Below are positions 1 to 5,269 of a stretch of 5,779 nt of DNA, piece by piece. The DNA lies in the NCBI GenBank assembly GCA_027348305.1, contig DAIEPS010000123.1:1-5779 (forward strand), read 5' to 3'. This stretch comes from Anaerolineaceae bacterium (GTDB lineage: Bacteria > Chloroflexota > Anaerolineae > Anaerolineales > Anaerolineaceae). A program made the translations under genes and the position numbers. Below the pieces are notes generated by a model, which saw only the letters and a list, made by a program, of their open reading frames with translations, ran no database searches and was not told the origin of the DNA. Numbering within the stretch: the stretch's first letter is position 1; each line of letters starts with the position of its first letter.

Positions 1-1269
1 TGGGTGAAGACCTCGCTCGCGCCCGGCTCGCGCGTCGTCACGGACTACCTGAACGCGGCGGGACTGCAGGCGGATCTCGATGCGGTCGGCTTCTACACGG
101 TGGCGTACGGCTGCGCGACCTGCATCGGCAACTCGGGTCCGCTCGATTCTGCCATCGGGGATGCCATCACCCAAAACAAATTGGTAGCCGCATCGGTCAT
201 CTCGGGCAATCGCAACTTTGAAGGCCGCGTACACCCGCTGGTACAGGCCAATTATCTGGCTTCCCCCGCCCTGGTTGTGGCTTACGCCATCAGCGGCAGT
301 GTGGCGCGGAACATGCGGCAGGACCCGCTCGGCGTTGCCAAAGATGGCGAACCGGTATTTTTGAAAGATATCTGGCCTTCCAACCAGGAAGTCCATGACA
401 CGCTGAACCGTGTGGTCACTCCGCAGGTGTATCGCGATGCCTATGCGAATATTATTGAGGGCGACGCACTATGGAAGGCGATCAAGGTGGAACCAAGCCT
501 GCTCTACCCCTGGAACCCGGCTTCAACCTACATTCTCGAGTCGCCCTTCTGCGAAACCAGCAGCAACAGCGACACCGATCTGGTCAGTGCGCGTGTTTTA
601 GCCATCTTCGGCGATTCGATCACCACCGACCACATCTCTCCGGCCGGCTCCATCCCCGCCACCTCTCCCGCCGCCGAATATCTGCGCGGCAAGGGTGTGC
701 AGCCCGTGGACTTCAATTCCTATGGTGCGCGGCGCGGCAACCATGAGGTGATGGAACGCGGCACTTTCGCCAACATCCGCATCAAGAACCTGATGCTGCC
801 CGGCGTGGAAGGCAGCCAGACCCGACACTACCCCGACGGCGAACAGATGAGCATCTTTGCCGCAGCCCAGCGCTACAAACAGGATGGCGTGGATACCGTC
901 ATTATAGCCGGCAAAGAATACGGCACCGGGTCAAGCCGGGACTGGGCTGCCAAGGGGCCGCTGCTGCTGGGCGTCAAAGCCGTGATCGCGGAATCGTTTG
1001 AACGCATCCACCGCTCCAATTTGGCGGGCATGGGTGTTCTGCCCCTACAGTTCCTGGCCAAGGACAACCCCAAAGACCTTGGTCTGGACGGTTCTGAGTT
1101 ATTCTCCTTCCAGGGATTAAATCAGTTGACCCCCGGCGGCATGATCTCGGTCACCGCGCATAAAAAAGCCGGCGTCACCGTAAAGTTTTTGGTGAAGGTG
1201 CTGCTGAACTCAGAAGCTGAGGTCAGGTTGTGGCAAAACGGCGGAATCTTGAAGTCGTTTGTGAATTAG
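1..1269 (+). CDS. acnA: Aconitate hydratase AcnA, C-terminal part (5' end outside window)
   Basis: Cytosolic TCA/glyoxylate-cycle enzyme that interconverts citrate and isocitrate through a [4Fe-4S] cluster. The frame is open from base 1, and the GTG at 4 is an internal valine (WVKTSLAPGSR is a conserved AcnA block), so the true start lies upstream. Two of the three cluster cysteines are visible in GCATCIGNSGP (codons 112-114 and 121-123); the third is expected upstream. The C-terminal swivel domain follows, with FGDSITTDHISPAGS, NSYGARRGNHEVM, the active-site loop GTGSSRDWAAKG (Ser-Ser-Arg at 931-939) and ERIHRSNLAGMGVLPLQF. The end, NGGILKSFVN, matches the usual AcnA/IRP C-terminus, so about 422 of the roughly 900 residues normal for the family are present and intact. 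The CxxCIGNSG context favours AcnA over AcnB. Codon choice changes sharply near base 150 (see findings). A hairpin follows the stop codon. Confidence 0.96.
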   Translation, partial: WVKTSLAPGSRVVTDYLNAAGLQADLDAVGFYTVAYGCATCIGNSGPLDSAIGDAITQNKLVAASVISGNRNFEGRVHPLVQANYLASPALVVAYAISGSVARNMRQDPLGVAKDGEPVFLKDIWPSNQEVHDTLNRVVTPQVYRDAYANIIEGDALWKAIKVEPSLLYPWNPASTYILESPFCETSSNSDTDLVSARVLAIFGDSITTDHISPAGSIPATSPAAEYLRGKGVQPVDFNSYGARRGNHEVMERGTFANIRIKNLMLPGVEGSQTRHYPDGEQMSIFAAAQRYKQDGVDTVIIAGKEYGTGSSRDWAAKGPLLLGVKAVIAESFERIHRSNLAGMGVLPLQFLAKDNPKDLGLDGSELFSFQGLNQLTPGGMISVTAHKKAGVTVKFLVKVLLNSEAEVRLWQNGGILKSFVN

Positions 1270-1278
1270 AGAGTGAGT

Positions 1279-1302
1279 CCCCGCGGATTGAAATCTGCGG
1301 GG
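1279..1302 (+). terminator. GC-rich hairpin after acnA, possible terminator
   Basis: CCCCGCGGAT (1279-1288) pairs with ATCTGCGGGG (1293-1302) across a TGAA loop: ten pairs including one G-T wobble. It lies 9 nt after the acnA stop, where a terminator is expected. No T-run follows on the plus strand, nor on the minus strand for the leftward genes, so it may be a weak or Rho-assisted terminator or an mRNA 3'-end stabiliser. The stem is certain; the function is inferred. Confidence 0.45.
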
Positions 1303-1412
1303 GTAAATGTAAGACCAAGGTTGGGTTATTATTAAAAGATCAATATATGAATCGAATATAGTTTTATTTAGGTGAATGTTTACACTTTTTCTTCAAGTTC
1401 TGCTTCTATTTT

Positions 1413-1712
1413 TTAGTCAATAATATTTTGAATAAATAAGATTTTTTTAATTACTTTCGATGCTGTTTTATTCGTTATTCCTGTCAAAACTGAAGGAGGA
1501 GGAATATTGGGATAAGTCGTACCAATCCCTCTTTTCATAGTTGTTTGTGTCCAATGAAAATCTGCTTGCAAATCACTTGGAAAACTTTTTTCAGAATGGA
1601 ACATTATTTTTGGAATAATTTGTGCTAATCTTGAACGAGCGTCTCCTTCCCCAACAGTAAGCAAATAAATCGCATCGCATAATTTTTCATTTAGATACTC
1701 TAAACTTGTCAT
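1413..1712 (-). CDS. Small protein of unknown function, last gene of the toxin-antitoxin island
   Basis: A 99-residue protein I do not recognise as a named family. ATG at 1712-1710 is preceded by a GGGG run about 6 nt upstream, a modest ribosome binding site. No signal peptide or membrane segment is visible. The N-terminal half looks helical (MTSLEYLNEKLCDAIYLLTV) and leads into GEGDARSRLAQIIPKI, then FPSDLQADFHWTQTTMKRG. The second half has a Pro/Thr/Gly-rich stretch (GTTYPNIPPPSVLTG) and ends in a basic, hydrophobic helix. It starts 32 nt after the toxin stop on the same strand, so it is probably co-transcribed with that pair. The region is clearly more AT-rich than acnA or the ABC-F gene. 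Having compositionally natural protein, a start signal and operon position, it is likely real, but its role is open. The frame continues for ten charged codons after the stop (see findings). Confidence 0.65.
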   Translation of the reverse strand: MTSLEYLNEKLCDAIYLLTVGEGDARSRLAQIIPKIMFHSEKSFPSDLQADFHWTQTTMKRGIGTTYPNIPPPSVLTGITNKTASKVIKKILFIQNIID

Positions 1713-1744
1713 AATTTACCCCATAGATAATTGCGATAAAAAGA

Positions 1745-2017
1745 TCAAGGCTTTTTCAAGCACTCATCATGGTTATCCACATTGCGCAGCAGGCAAATCG
1801 TCCTGCCATCTTCTTCGTCCAATTGGAAAGTCATGCGGTATTTCAGGTCGATTCTGGCTTCCCAAATCCCCGGCGCGCCTTGCACCTTTTTGACTCCTAA
1901 TGACGGATAAAAAGTATCCTCTGCCAACAACCTCAATACCCGCACAGTCTTTTTCTGAATCTCTTTTGGTAAGGACAGAAAGGCTTTCTTGAAGCGTTCG
2001 GTGCGGACAAAGATCAT
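1745..2017 (-). CDS. RelE/ParE-superfamily toxin of a type II toxin-antitoxin system
   Basis: A 90-residue basic protein with the RelE/ParE layout. A start strand (MIFVRTERFKKAFLSLP) is followed by helices with KEIQKKTVRVLRLLAED, then a beta-sheet with GIWEARIDLKYRMTFQLDEEDGRTICLLRNVDNHDECL. The W-E-x-R-I-D-x-x-Y-R-M motif (residues 52-62) and the C-terminal L-R-N-x-x-x-H-D (77-84) are typical of the RelE/HigB-like ribonuclease branch, in which Arg and His or Tyr residues of this region take part in cleaving mRNA on the ribosome. ATG at 2017-2015 overlaps the antitoxin stop by 4 nt (ATGA), implying translational coupling and explaining the lack of a strong ribosome binding site of its own. 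The length is normal for the family and no key part looks missing. Ribonuclease activity rather than ParE-like gyrase poisoning is inferred from the C-terminal His. Confidence 0.85.
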   Translation of the reverse strand: MIFVRTERFKKAFLSLPKEIQKKTVRVLRLLAEDTFYPSLGVKKVQGAPGIWEARIDLKYRMTFQLDEEDGRTICLLRNVDNHDECLKKP

Positions 2018-2304
2018 TTGTCTGATTCCAGATCGTTGATCAGATCATCAACATTGTCAAATTTTTCAACTTTTCCGGTCTGTATATTTTTTTCAGCCTG
2101 GAGCTCCCCTGCCTGCCAGCGCTTGCTCCAGAAATAAGCCTGGGAGCGGTCTATCGCCATTTGCGGAGTTAATCTGATCGAACCGTCCTCTTCCACTTTT
2201 ACATCCAACAGGTCGCCAGCTTTCAAGTTCGACTTGCGGCGAATTGATGTTGGTAAAGTGATCTGTCCGTTCTCTCTCAATTGTAAAACTGAATTGTCAG
2301 TCAT
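2014..2304 (-). CDS. AbrB/MazE/SpoVT-type antitoxin
   Basis: A 96-residue acidic antitoxin. Residues about 8-50 (LRENGQITLPTSIRRKSNLKAGDLLDVKVEEDGSIRLTP) form a swapped-hairpin SpoVT-AbrB DNA-binding domain, recognisable from the G-Q-I-T-L-P-x-x-I-R and L-K-x-G-D-x-L-x-V signatures. The tail (SQAYFWSKRWQAGELQAEKNIQTGK onward, ending in an acidic NDLESDK) is the expected toxin-binding segment, which is normally unstructured when free and degraded by proteases. ATG at 2304-2302 has GAGG (2313-2310) 5 nt upstream. It is the first gene of a leftward operon, ahead of and overlapping the RelE-type toxin. In this family antitoxins usually repress their own promoter, and a palindrome lies over the -35 box here. 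AbrB-type antitoxins pair with MazF, PIN or RelE-like toxins; PrlF-YhaV is the known AbrB plus RelE-fold example. Confidence 0.87.
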   Translation of the reverse strand: MTDNSVLQLRENGQITLPTSIRRKSNLKAGDLLDVKVEEDGSIRLTPQMAIDRSQAYFWSKRWQAGELQAEKNIQTGKVEKFDNVDDLINDLESDK

Positions 2305-2346
2305 AATATCCTCATTTTTACGAATTTCCTAATTTCATTATTTATT

Positions 2347-2375
2347 ATTTTACAACAATTTGAACTTAGGTTCAA
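2347..2375 (-). promoter_or_regulatory. Sigma-70-type promoter of the toxin-antitoxin operon
   Basis: On the minus strand TTGAAC (2375-2370) is a 4/6 -35 box and TAAAAT (2352-2347) a 5/6 -10 box, separated by the optimal 17 nt. The predicted start is near 2340, giving a 5' leader of about 35 nt before the antitoxin ATG. The region is AT-rich and no competing box pair of similar quality was seen. Confidence 0.65.
2360..2375. promoter_or_regulatory. Palindromic candidate operator for antitoxin autorepression
   Basis: TTGAAC-TTAG-GTTCAA is a perfect 6+4+6 inverted repeat, and two further A-T pairs flank it beyond one mismatch on each side. It covers the -35 box and the upstream part of the spacer of the leftward promoter, where a bound AbrB-type antitoxin or toxin-antitoxin complex would block RNA polymerase. 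The repeat is directly visible; its use as an operator is inferred from its position and from autorepression in toxin-antitoxin families. Confidence 0.5.
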
Positions 2376-2441
2376 GTTTTTCAAAGCCGAGATGAAAAAT
2401 AATGCAGTTGTTAGTGTCTGAAATCAGCGGATTACAGGATG

Positions 2442-2457
2442 ATGCACATGCTTGCAT
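2442..2457. repeat. Short inverted repeat upstream of the lipoprotein promoter
   Basis: ATGCA-CATGCT-TGCAT, 5-nt arms around 6 nt, ends two bases before the -35 box of the rightward promoter. It could be a regulator site, but arms this short also arise by chance. Confidence 0.25.
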
Positions 2458-2458
2458 T

Positions 2459-2488
2459 TTGAAACCAAATCTGTGTCTGGGTTATAAT
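2459..2488 (+). promoter_or_regulatory. Sigma-70-type promoter of the lipoprotein gene
   Basis: TTGAAA (2459-2464, 5/6 match) and TATAAT (2483-2488, 6/6) are separated by 18 nt. The transcript would start near 2495, with the ribosome binding site GGAG at 2511-2514 and ATG at 2520, a short untranslated leader of about 25 nt. It is the strongest promoter match in the window. Confidence 0.75.
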
Positions 2489-2519
2489 CAACCCACCTTA
2501 ATGTGACATCGGAGAAAAA

Positions 2520-3335
2520 ATGAAGAGAATTCTAATGATCTTACTGATCGCCGTGCTGCTGCTCACAGCATGCGGAGCCAAATCAGATACGGCATCCACC
2601 GGTTCCAGTGATTCAACGACAGCAGACTCCACTGAAGTTGCCAGCGAACCGCAGGAAAATTCTGCCGTGGCAGCCGCCTCCAAGGATGACCTGAGCGGGG
2701 CACTTAACCTGTTATTAGGCACCACTGACAAACCAAGTGTCTTCAAATCTTATCACCTTGAAATGGTATTGGATACGCCTCAAGCCAACGATGATGATAC
2801 CGCCGTGGTGAACGAGAAGATCAGCATCTCCGCGGACGTGGCCGGCAAGAACGTACACATCCTCCAGATCGACCCTGGAGAAACCACCCCCAAGGAAGGT
2901 TACATCATCGGTGACACGGAAAAAGAATACAAACTGGTGGATGGCGCCTGGCAGGAAATGATGGGACAGATCGCCCTGGGTTGGGCAATGTGGCCATTGC
3001 AGGTTGTGATGCCTTACGCATACACCACTTCAGTCTATGCCGGTAAATTGGGCATTGAAGAAGTGGACGGCCGCAAGGCAATCGCTTATGACCTGGACAC
3101 TACCAAAGCAGACCCTGCCGTTATGGCTGGCATGGAGGCTTTCGGAATCGGTAATTTTACCGGCACCGGCAAAGTATGGATCGACAAGGAAACGGGCGCC
3201 CTGCTCAAGCTGCAGCTCAATTACACTGAGGATGTTTCCAAAGCAGATGCCAGTGCTGTCATTGCACAAGGCACCGGCTCGATCACCATGGAAGTAACAA
3301 AGGTCAATCAGGTCACCGTTACTTCACCCCAATAA
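2520..3335 (+). CDS. Secreted lipoprotein, LolA/LppX-like, function unknown
   Basis: A 271-residue lipoprotein. Residues 1-17 are a short signal peptide (MKR, then a leucine-rich core) ending in the lipobox LTAC, so Cys18 should become the lipidated N-terminus. About 40 residues rich in Ser, Thr, Ala and Glu act as a linker. From about residue 60 there is a beta-rich domain with SYHLEMVLDTP, a tryptophan-containing middle (DGAWQEMMGQIALGWAMW), then the pair DGRKAIAYDLD and GTGKVWIDKETGALLKLQLNY. That V-x-G-x-x-A-x-x-Y-x-L-D then G-x-x-W-I-D-x-x-T-G-x-x-L-K-x-x pattern is typical of LolA-, LolB- and LppX/LprG-like lipid-binding folds. It is a fold-level resemblance, not proof of lipid transport. 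ATG at 2520 is chosen because GGAG lies 5 nt upstream and it gives a complete signal peptide. It has its own promoter and terminator, so it is a single-gene unit, divergent from the toxin-antitoxin operon. Confidence 0.85.
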   Translation: MKRILMILLIAVLLLTACGAKSDTASTGSSDSTTADSTEVASEPQENSAVAAASKDDLSGALNLLLGTTDKPSVFKSYHLEMVLDTPQANDDDTAVVNEKISISADVAGKNVHILQIDPGETTPKEGYIIGDTEKEYKLVDGAWQEMMGQIALGWAMWPLQVVMPYAYTTSVYAGKLGIEEVDGRKAIAYDLDTTKADPAVMAGMEAFGIGNFTGTGKVWIDKETGALLKLQLNYTEDVSKADASAVIAQGTGSITMEVTKVNQVTVTSPQ

Positions 3336-3357
3336 TATCGAAAGAATAAAAGCAAAC

Positions 3358-3392
3358 CTCCGATTTCAGAAAAAAGAAATCGGAGATTTTTT
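3358..3392 (+). terminator. Intrinsic terminator of the lipoprotein gene
   Basis: CTCCGATTTC (3358-3367) pairs perfectly with GAAATCGGAG (3376-3385) across an A-rich 8-nt loop, and six T follow at 3387-3392. It sits 22 nt after the stop codon and isolates the lipoprotein gene from the ABC-F leader. Confidence 0.92.
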
Positions 3393-3404
3393 ATTAATTA
3401 GCAT

Positions 3405-3410
3405 TATAAT
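3405..3410 (+). promoter_or_regulatory. Probable -10 box for the ABC-F leader transcript
   Basis: A perfect TATAAT 27 nt before the leader ORF. No good -35 box is found 15-19 nt upstream, where the preceding terminator lies, so this is either a promoter with a weak -35 or chance in AT-rich DNA. A start near 3417 would put the whole leader ORF and attenuator on the transcript. Confidence 0.45.
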
Positions 3411-3436
3411 AACAGCAAGCAACCAGGAGTTTTTGA

Positions 3437-3457
3437 ATGACGACTGATATTCTCTAA
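3437..3457 (+). CDS. Six-residue leader peptide MTTDIL upstream of the ABC-F gene
   Basis: ATG at 3437 is followed by five codons and TAA (3455-3457). AGGAG at 3425-3429 stands 7 nt before the ATG, the best-spaced ribosome binding site in the window and better than that of the ABC-F gene itself. The ORF is short and the product is unlikely to act as a protein. Its position before an intrinsic terminator and an ABC-F gene matches regulatory leader peptides such as the six-residue MsrD leader. The sequence itself is not one I recognise. The peptide is a direct reading; the regulatory role is inferred. Confidence 0.6.
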   Translation: MTTDIL

Positions 3458-3535
3458 AATCCAAACTTTTTTCGGGCAACCTTATCGGCCGCGGAGTACG
3501 CTCCGCACAGTTAATATTTAACAATCCACCGAGGG
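3444..3535 (+). promoter_or_regulatory. Candidate attenuator with alternative pairings upstream of the ABC-F gene
   Basis: By eye, CTGATA inside the leader ORF (3444-3449) can pair with TATCGG (3483-3488), six pairs with one G-T wobble. The same downstream segment, CCT..TCGG (3480-3488, with a 2-nt bulge), can instead pair with CCGAGGG (3529-3535), the 5' arm of the next terminator. A hairpin GCGGAG-TACG-CTCCGC (3491-3506), six perfect pairs without a T-run, lies between them. A ribosome stalled on the leader would cover 3444-3449 and favour the second pairing, which prevents the terminator. No folding energies were computed. Confidence 0.4.
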
Positions 3536-3559
3536 CATTTGCCCCCGGTTTTCGTTTTT
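3529..3559 (+). terminator. Intrinsic terminator ahead of the ABC-F gene (attenuator terminator)
   Basis: CCGAGGGC (3529-3536) pairs with GCCCCCGG (3541-3548) across ATTT, seven pairs with a single A-C mismatch, and the A at 3528 can pair with the first T. TTTT, CG and TTTTT follow to 3559. It ends 16 nt before the ABC-F start codon, so it cannot be the end of the lipoprotein gene, which already has its own terminator. A terminator in a 5' leader implies conditional readthrough. Confidence 0.75.
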
Positions 3560-3575
3560 AAAGGTCAGGTCATTC

Positions 3576-5201
3576 ATGCTTGTTGTTCATCATCTCTCGA
3601 AATCCTTCGGGGTCACTCCCGTTTTATCAGATATTAACTTTGCCATCAATCCTGGTGAAAAGATCGCGCTGGTCGGCCCCAATGGCTGCGGCAAGACCAC
3701 CCTGCTGCGCATCCTCGCCGGACAGGAACGCGCGGATTCAGGCAGCCATCAGTTCAACCCGCCCGATATTAGCGTGGGTTACCTGCCCCAGGGCGGCAGC
3801 TTCAACGGGGATGAAACTTTTGCAGATTACATCCGTCGCGCAGAGGGGGATCTTGAAGGCCTGTCAGGCCAGCTTGAAGTCTTGGCCGGGCAGTTGATGC
3901 GATCTCCGCAAATACCAGATCTCCAGCGGCAGTATGATGCCGTATTGTCGCAAATTGAGGAACGATCTAGTTCCGCCGCCAGCGCACCGGCCGTGCTGGC
4001 TTCGCTTGGATTGGACCGCCTACCAGGCGATCTGCCGCTTTCTGCGCTCAGCGGTGGGCAGAAAACCCGCCTGGCGCTGGCTGGCATCCTGCTCGCTAAT
4101 CCACGTTTGCTGCTGCTGGACGAGCCCACCAACCACCTCGATTTCGAGATGCTGGAATGGCTCGAAACCTGGCTGCTGCATTCACGCTGCGCGGTGCTGG
4201 TGGTTTCGCACGACCGAGCTTTTCTCGATAACGTGGCTCAAACGATACTTGAACTGGACCCGGTTACTCACACGCTCAAGGCTTACCGCGGTAATTACAG
4301 CGACTACATTGACCAAAAAGAATCAGAAAAAAAGAAACAGTGGGATGAATTTCGTGATCAGGTAGTGGAAATCCGACGGATGAAACAAGACATCGTGAGA
4401 ACCAAGCAGCAGTCTCTACATGTTGAATTGACCACGACACCACGCCAACCCGGCGTCCGCCGAATCGCCAAGAAAGTAGCAAAAAAAGCACTTTCACGCG
4501 AAAAGAAGCTGGATCGTTATCTCGAATCAGAGGATCGTGTTGAAAAGCCGCATGAATCGTGGCAGATGAAGATGGATTTCGCCTTGACACCCGAAAGTGG
4601 ACGCGATGTGCTGATCCTCGAAAACCTCTCGATTGGCTACGGACAGACTGTTATCTTGAGCGGACTTAATGCGGTGCTGCGCTACGGAGAACGCGCGGCG
4701 TTGGTAGGACCCAACGGCTGCGGCAAGTCCACACTACTGCGCACTGCCGCGGGCAGCCTGCCAGTGCTGGCGGGTCGCTGTCGCCTGGGAGCCAACGTGA
4801 TCCCCGGCTACATCACCCAGGAGCAGGAAGAACTCATCCCAGGTTTGAACGCCTTGACGATCTTTCAGCGTAATGCCAGCCTGAACGAGACCGAGTCGCG
4901 TGCTTTTTTGCACAAGTACCTCTTCAGCGGGGATGAAGTCTTTACCCCTGTCGGCAGTCTTTCATACGGACAGCGTTCACGCCTGGCCCTGGCCTGCACG
5001 GTGGCACGCGGCTGCAATTTCTTGCTGCTGGATGAACCTCTCAACCATCTCGATCTGCCATCGCGCGCCCAGTTTGAACAAGCGCTTGCGGATTTTGAAG
5101 GCACCATCCTCACCGTGGTCCATGACCGCTACTTCATCCACCGCTATGCCACCCGTCTGTGGCAGATCGAAAACGGAAAATTGATCGACCAGGGAAAGTG
5201 A
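3576..5201 (+). CDS. ABC-F family ATPase, ribosome-associated, possible antibiotic-resistance type
   Basis: A 541-residue soluble protein with two ABC ATPase domains and no membrane segment, the ABC-F layout. These proteins bind the ribosomal E site and alter the peptidyl-transferase centre; some are translation factors, others displace antibiotics. NBD1 has Walker A GPNGCGKT (34-41), signature LSGGQ (158-162), Walker B LLLLDEPTNHLD with catalytic Glu183, and switch His212. A charged helical linker (about 249-332) contains the tip LHVELTTTPRQPGV and a basic RRIAKKVAKKALSREKKLDR helix. NBD2 has GPNGCGKST (378-386), the unusual signature LSYGQ (462-466), DEPLNHLD with Glu487, and His516. It ends soon after NBD2 with no C-terminal extension. 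ATG 3576 is the natural start; its ribosome binding site is weak (AGG 6 nt upstream). The attenuator-like leader favours an inducible protection factor over a constitutive housekeeping one, but the drug class cannot be read from the sequence. Confidence 0.93.
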   Translation: MLVVHHLSKSFGVTPVLSDINFAINPGEKIALVGPNGCGKTTLLRILAGQERADSGSHQFNPPDISVGYLPQGGSFNGDETFADYIRRAEGDLEGLSGQLEVLAGQLMRSPQIPDLQRQYDAVLSQIEERSSSAASAPAVLASLGLDRLPGDLPLSALSGGQKTRLALAGILLANPRLLLLDEPTNHLDFEMLEWLETWLLHSRCAVLVVSHDRAFLDNVAQTILELDPVTHTLKAYRGNYSDYIDQKESEKKKQWDEFRDQVVEIRRMKQDIVRTKQQSLHVELTTTPRQPGVRRIAKKVAKKALSREKKLDRYLESEDRVEKPHESWQMKMDFALTPESGRDVLILENLSIGYGQTVILSGLNAVLRYGERAALVGPNGCGKSTLLRTAAGSLPVLAGRCRLGANVIPGYITQEQEELIPGLNALTIFQRNASLNETESRAFLHKYLFSGDEVFTPVGSLSYGQRSRLALACTVARGCNFLLLDEPLNHLDLPSRAQFEQALADFEGTILTVVHDRYFIHRYATRLWQIENGKLIDQGK

Positions 5202-5222
5202 TCTTTTGCAAATATTAATCTA

Positions 5223-5254
5223 TTTATGATAAATATGATATATAATGTCATAAA
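5223..5254. promoter_or_regulatory. AT-rich inverted and direct repeats, candidate promoter/operator of the peroxiredoxin gene
   Basis: TTTATGA (5223-5229) and TCATAAA (5248-5254) are a perfect 7-nt inverted repeat 18 nt apart. Inside, TATGATA occurs twice at a 9-nt period (5225-5231, 5234-5240), followed directly by TATAAT (5241-5246), a possible -10 box. No clear -35 box was found at the right distance. No terminator is visible after the ABC-F stop, so the peroxiredoxin may also be reached by readthrough. Confidence 0.4.
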
Positions 5255-5269
5255 ACACAAGGAGTTCTT

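Noticed and set aside
4..6. GTG at position 4 as the start of the first protein
   Set aside because: The frame is open upstream through TGG, and the first residues belong to a conserved internal aconitase block, so the gene is simply cut by the window edge.
528..828. Two minus-strand open frames inside acnA (528-716 and 598-828)
   Set aside because: They lie antisense to a strongly conserved aconitase domain, encode no recognisable domain and are explained by GC-rich codon shadows.
1304..1412. AT-rich spacer as a possible insertion-sequence remnant or origin
   Set aside because: No terminal inverted repeats, target duplication, transposase fragment or iterated boxes were seen.
2498..2746. 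Minus-strand 82-codon open frame overlapping the lipoprotein start
   Set aside because: It runs antisense to a well-supported signal peptide and linker; its serine/alanine-rich sequence is the mirror of that low-complexity linker.
3491..3506. GCGGAG-TACG-CTCCGC hairpin as a separate terminator
   Set aside because: No T-run follows it; it fits better as an internal stem of the leader RNA.
3934..4365. Plus-strand 143-codon frame and other alternative frames within the ABC-F gene
   Set aside because: The ABC-F frame carries all ATPase motifs across this stretch; the other products are rich in Trp, Cys and Arg in the manner of off-frame translations.
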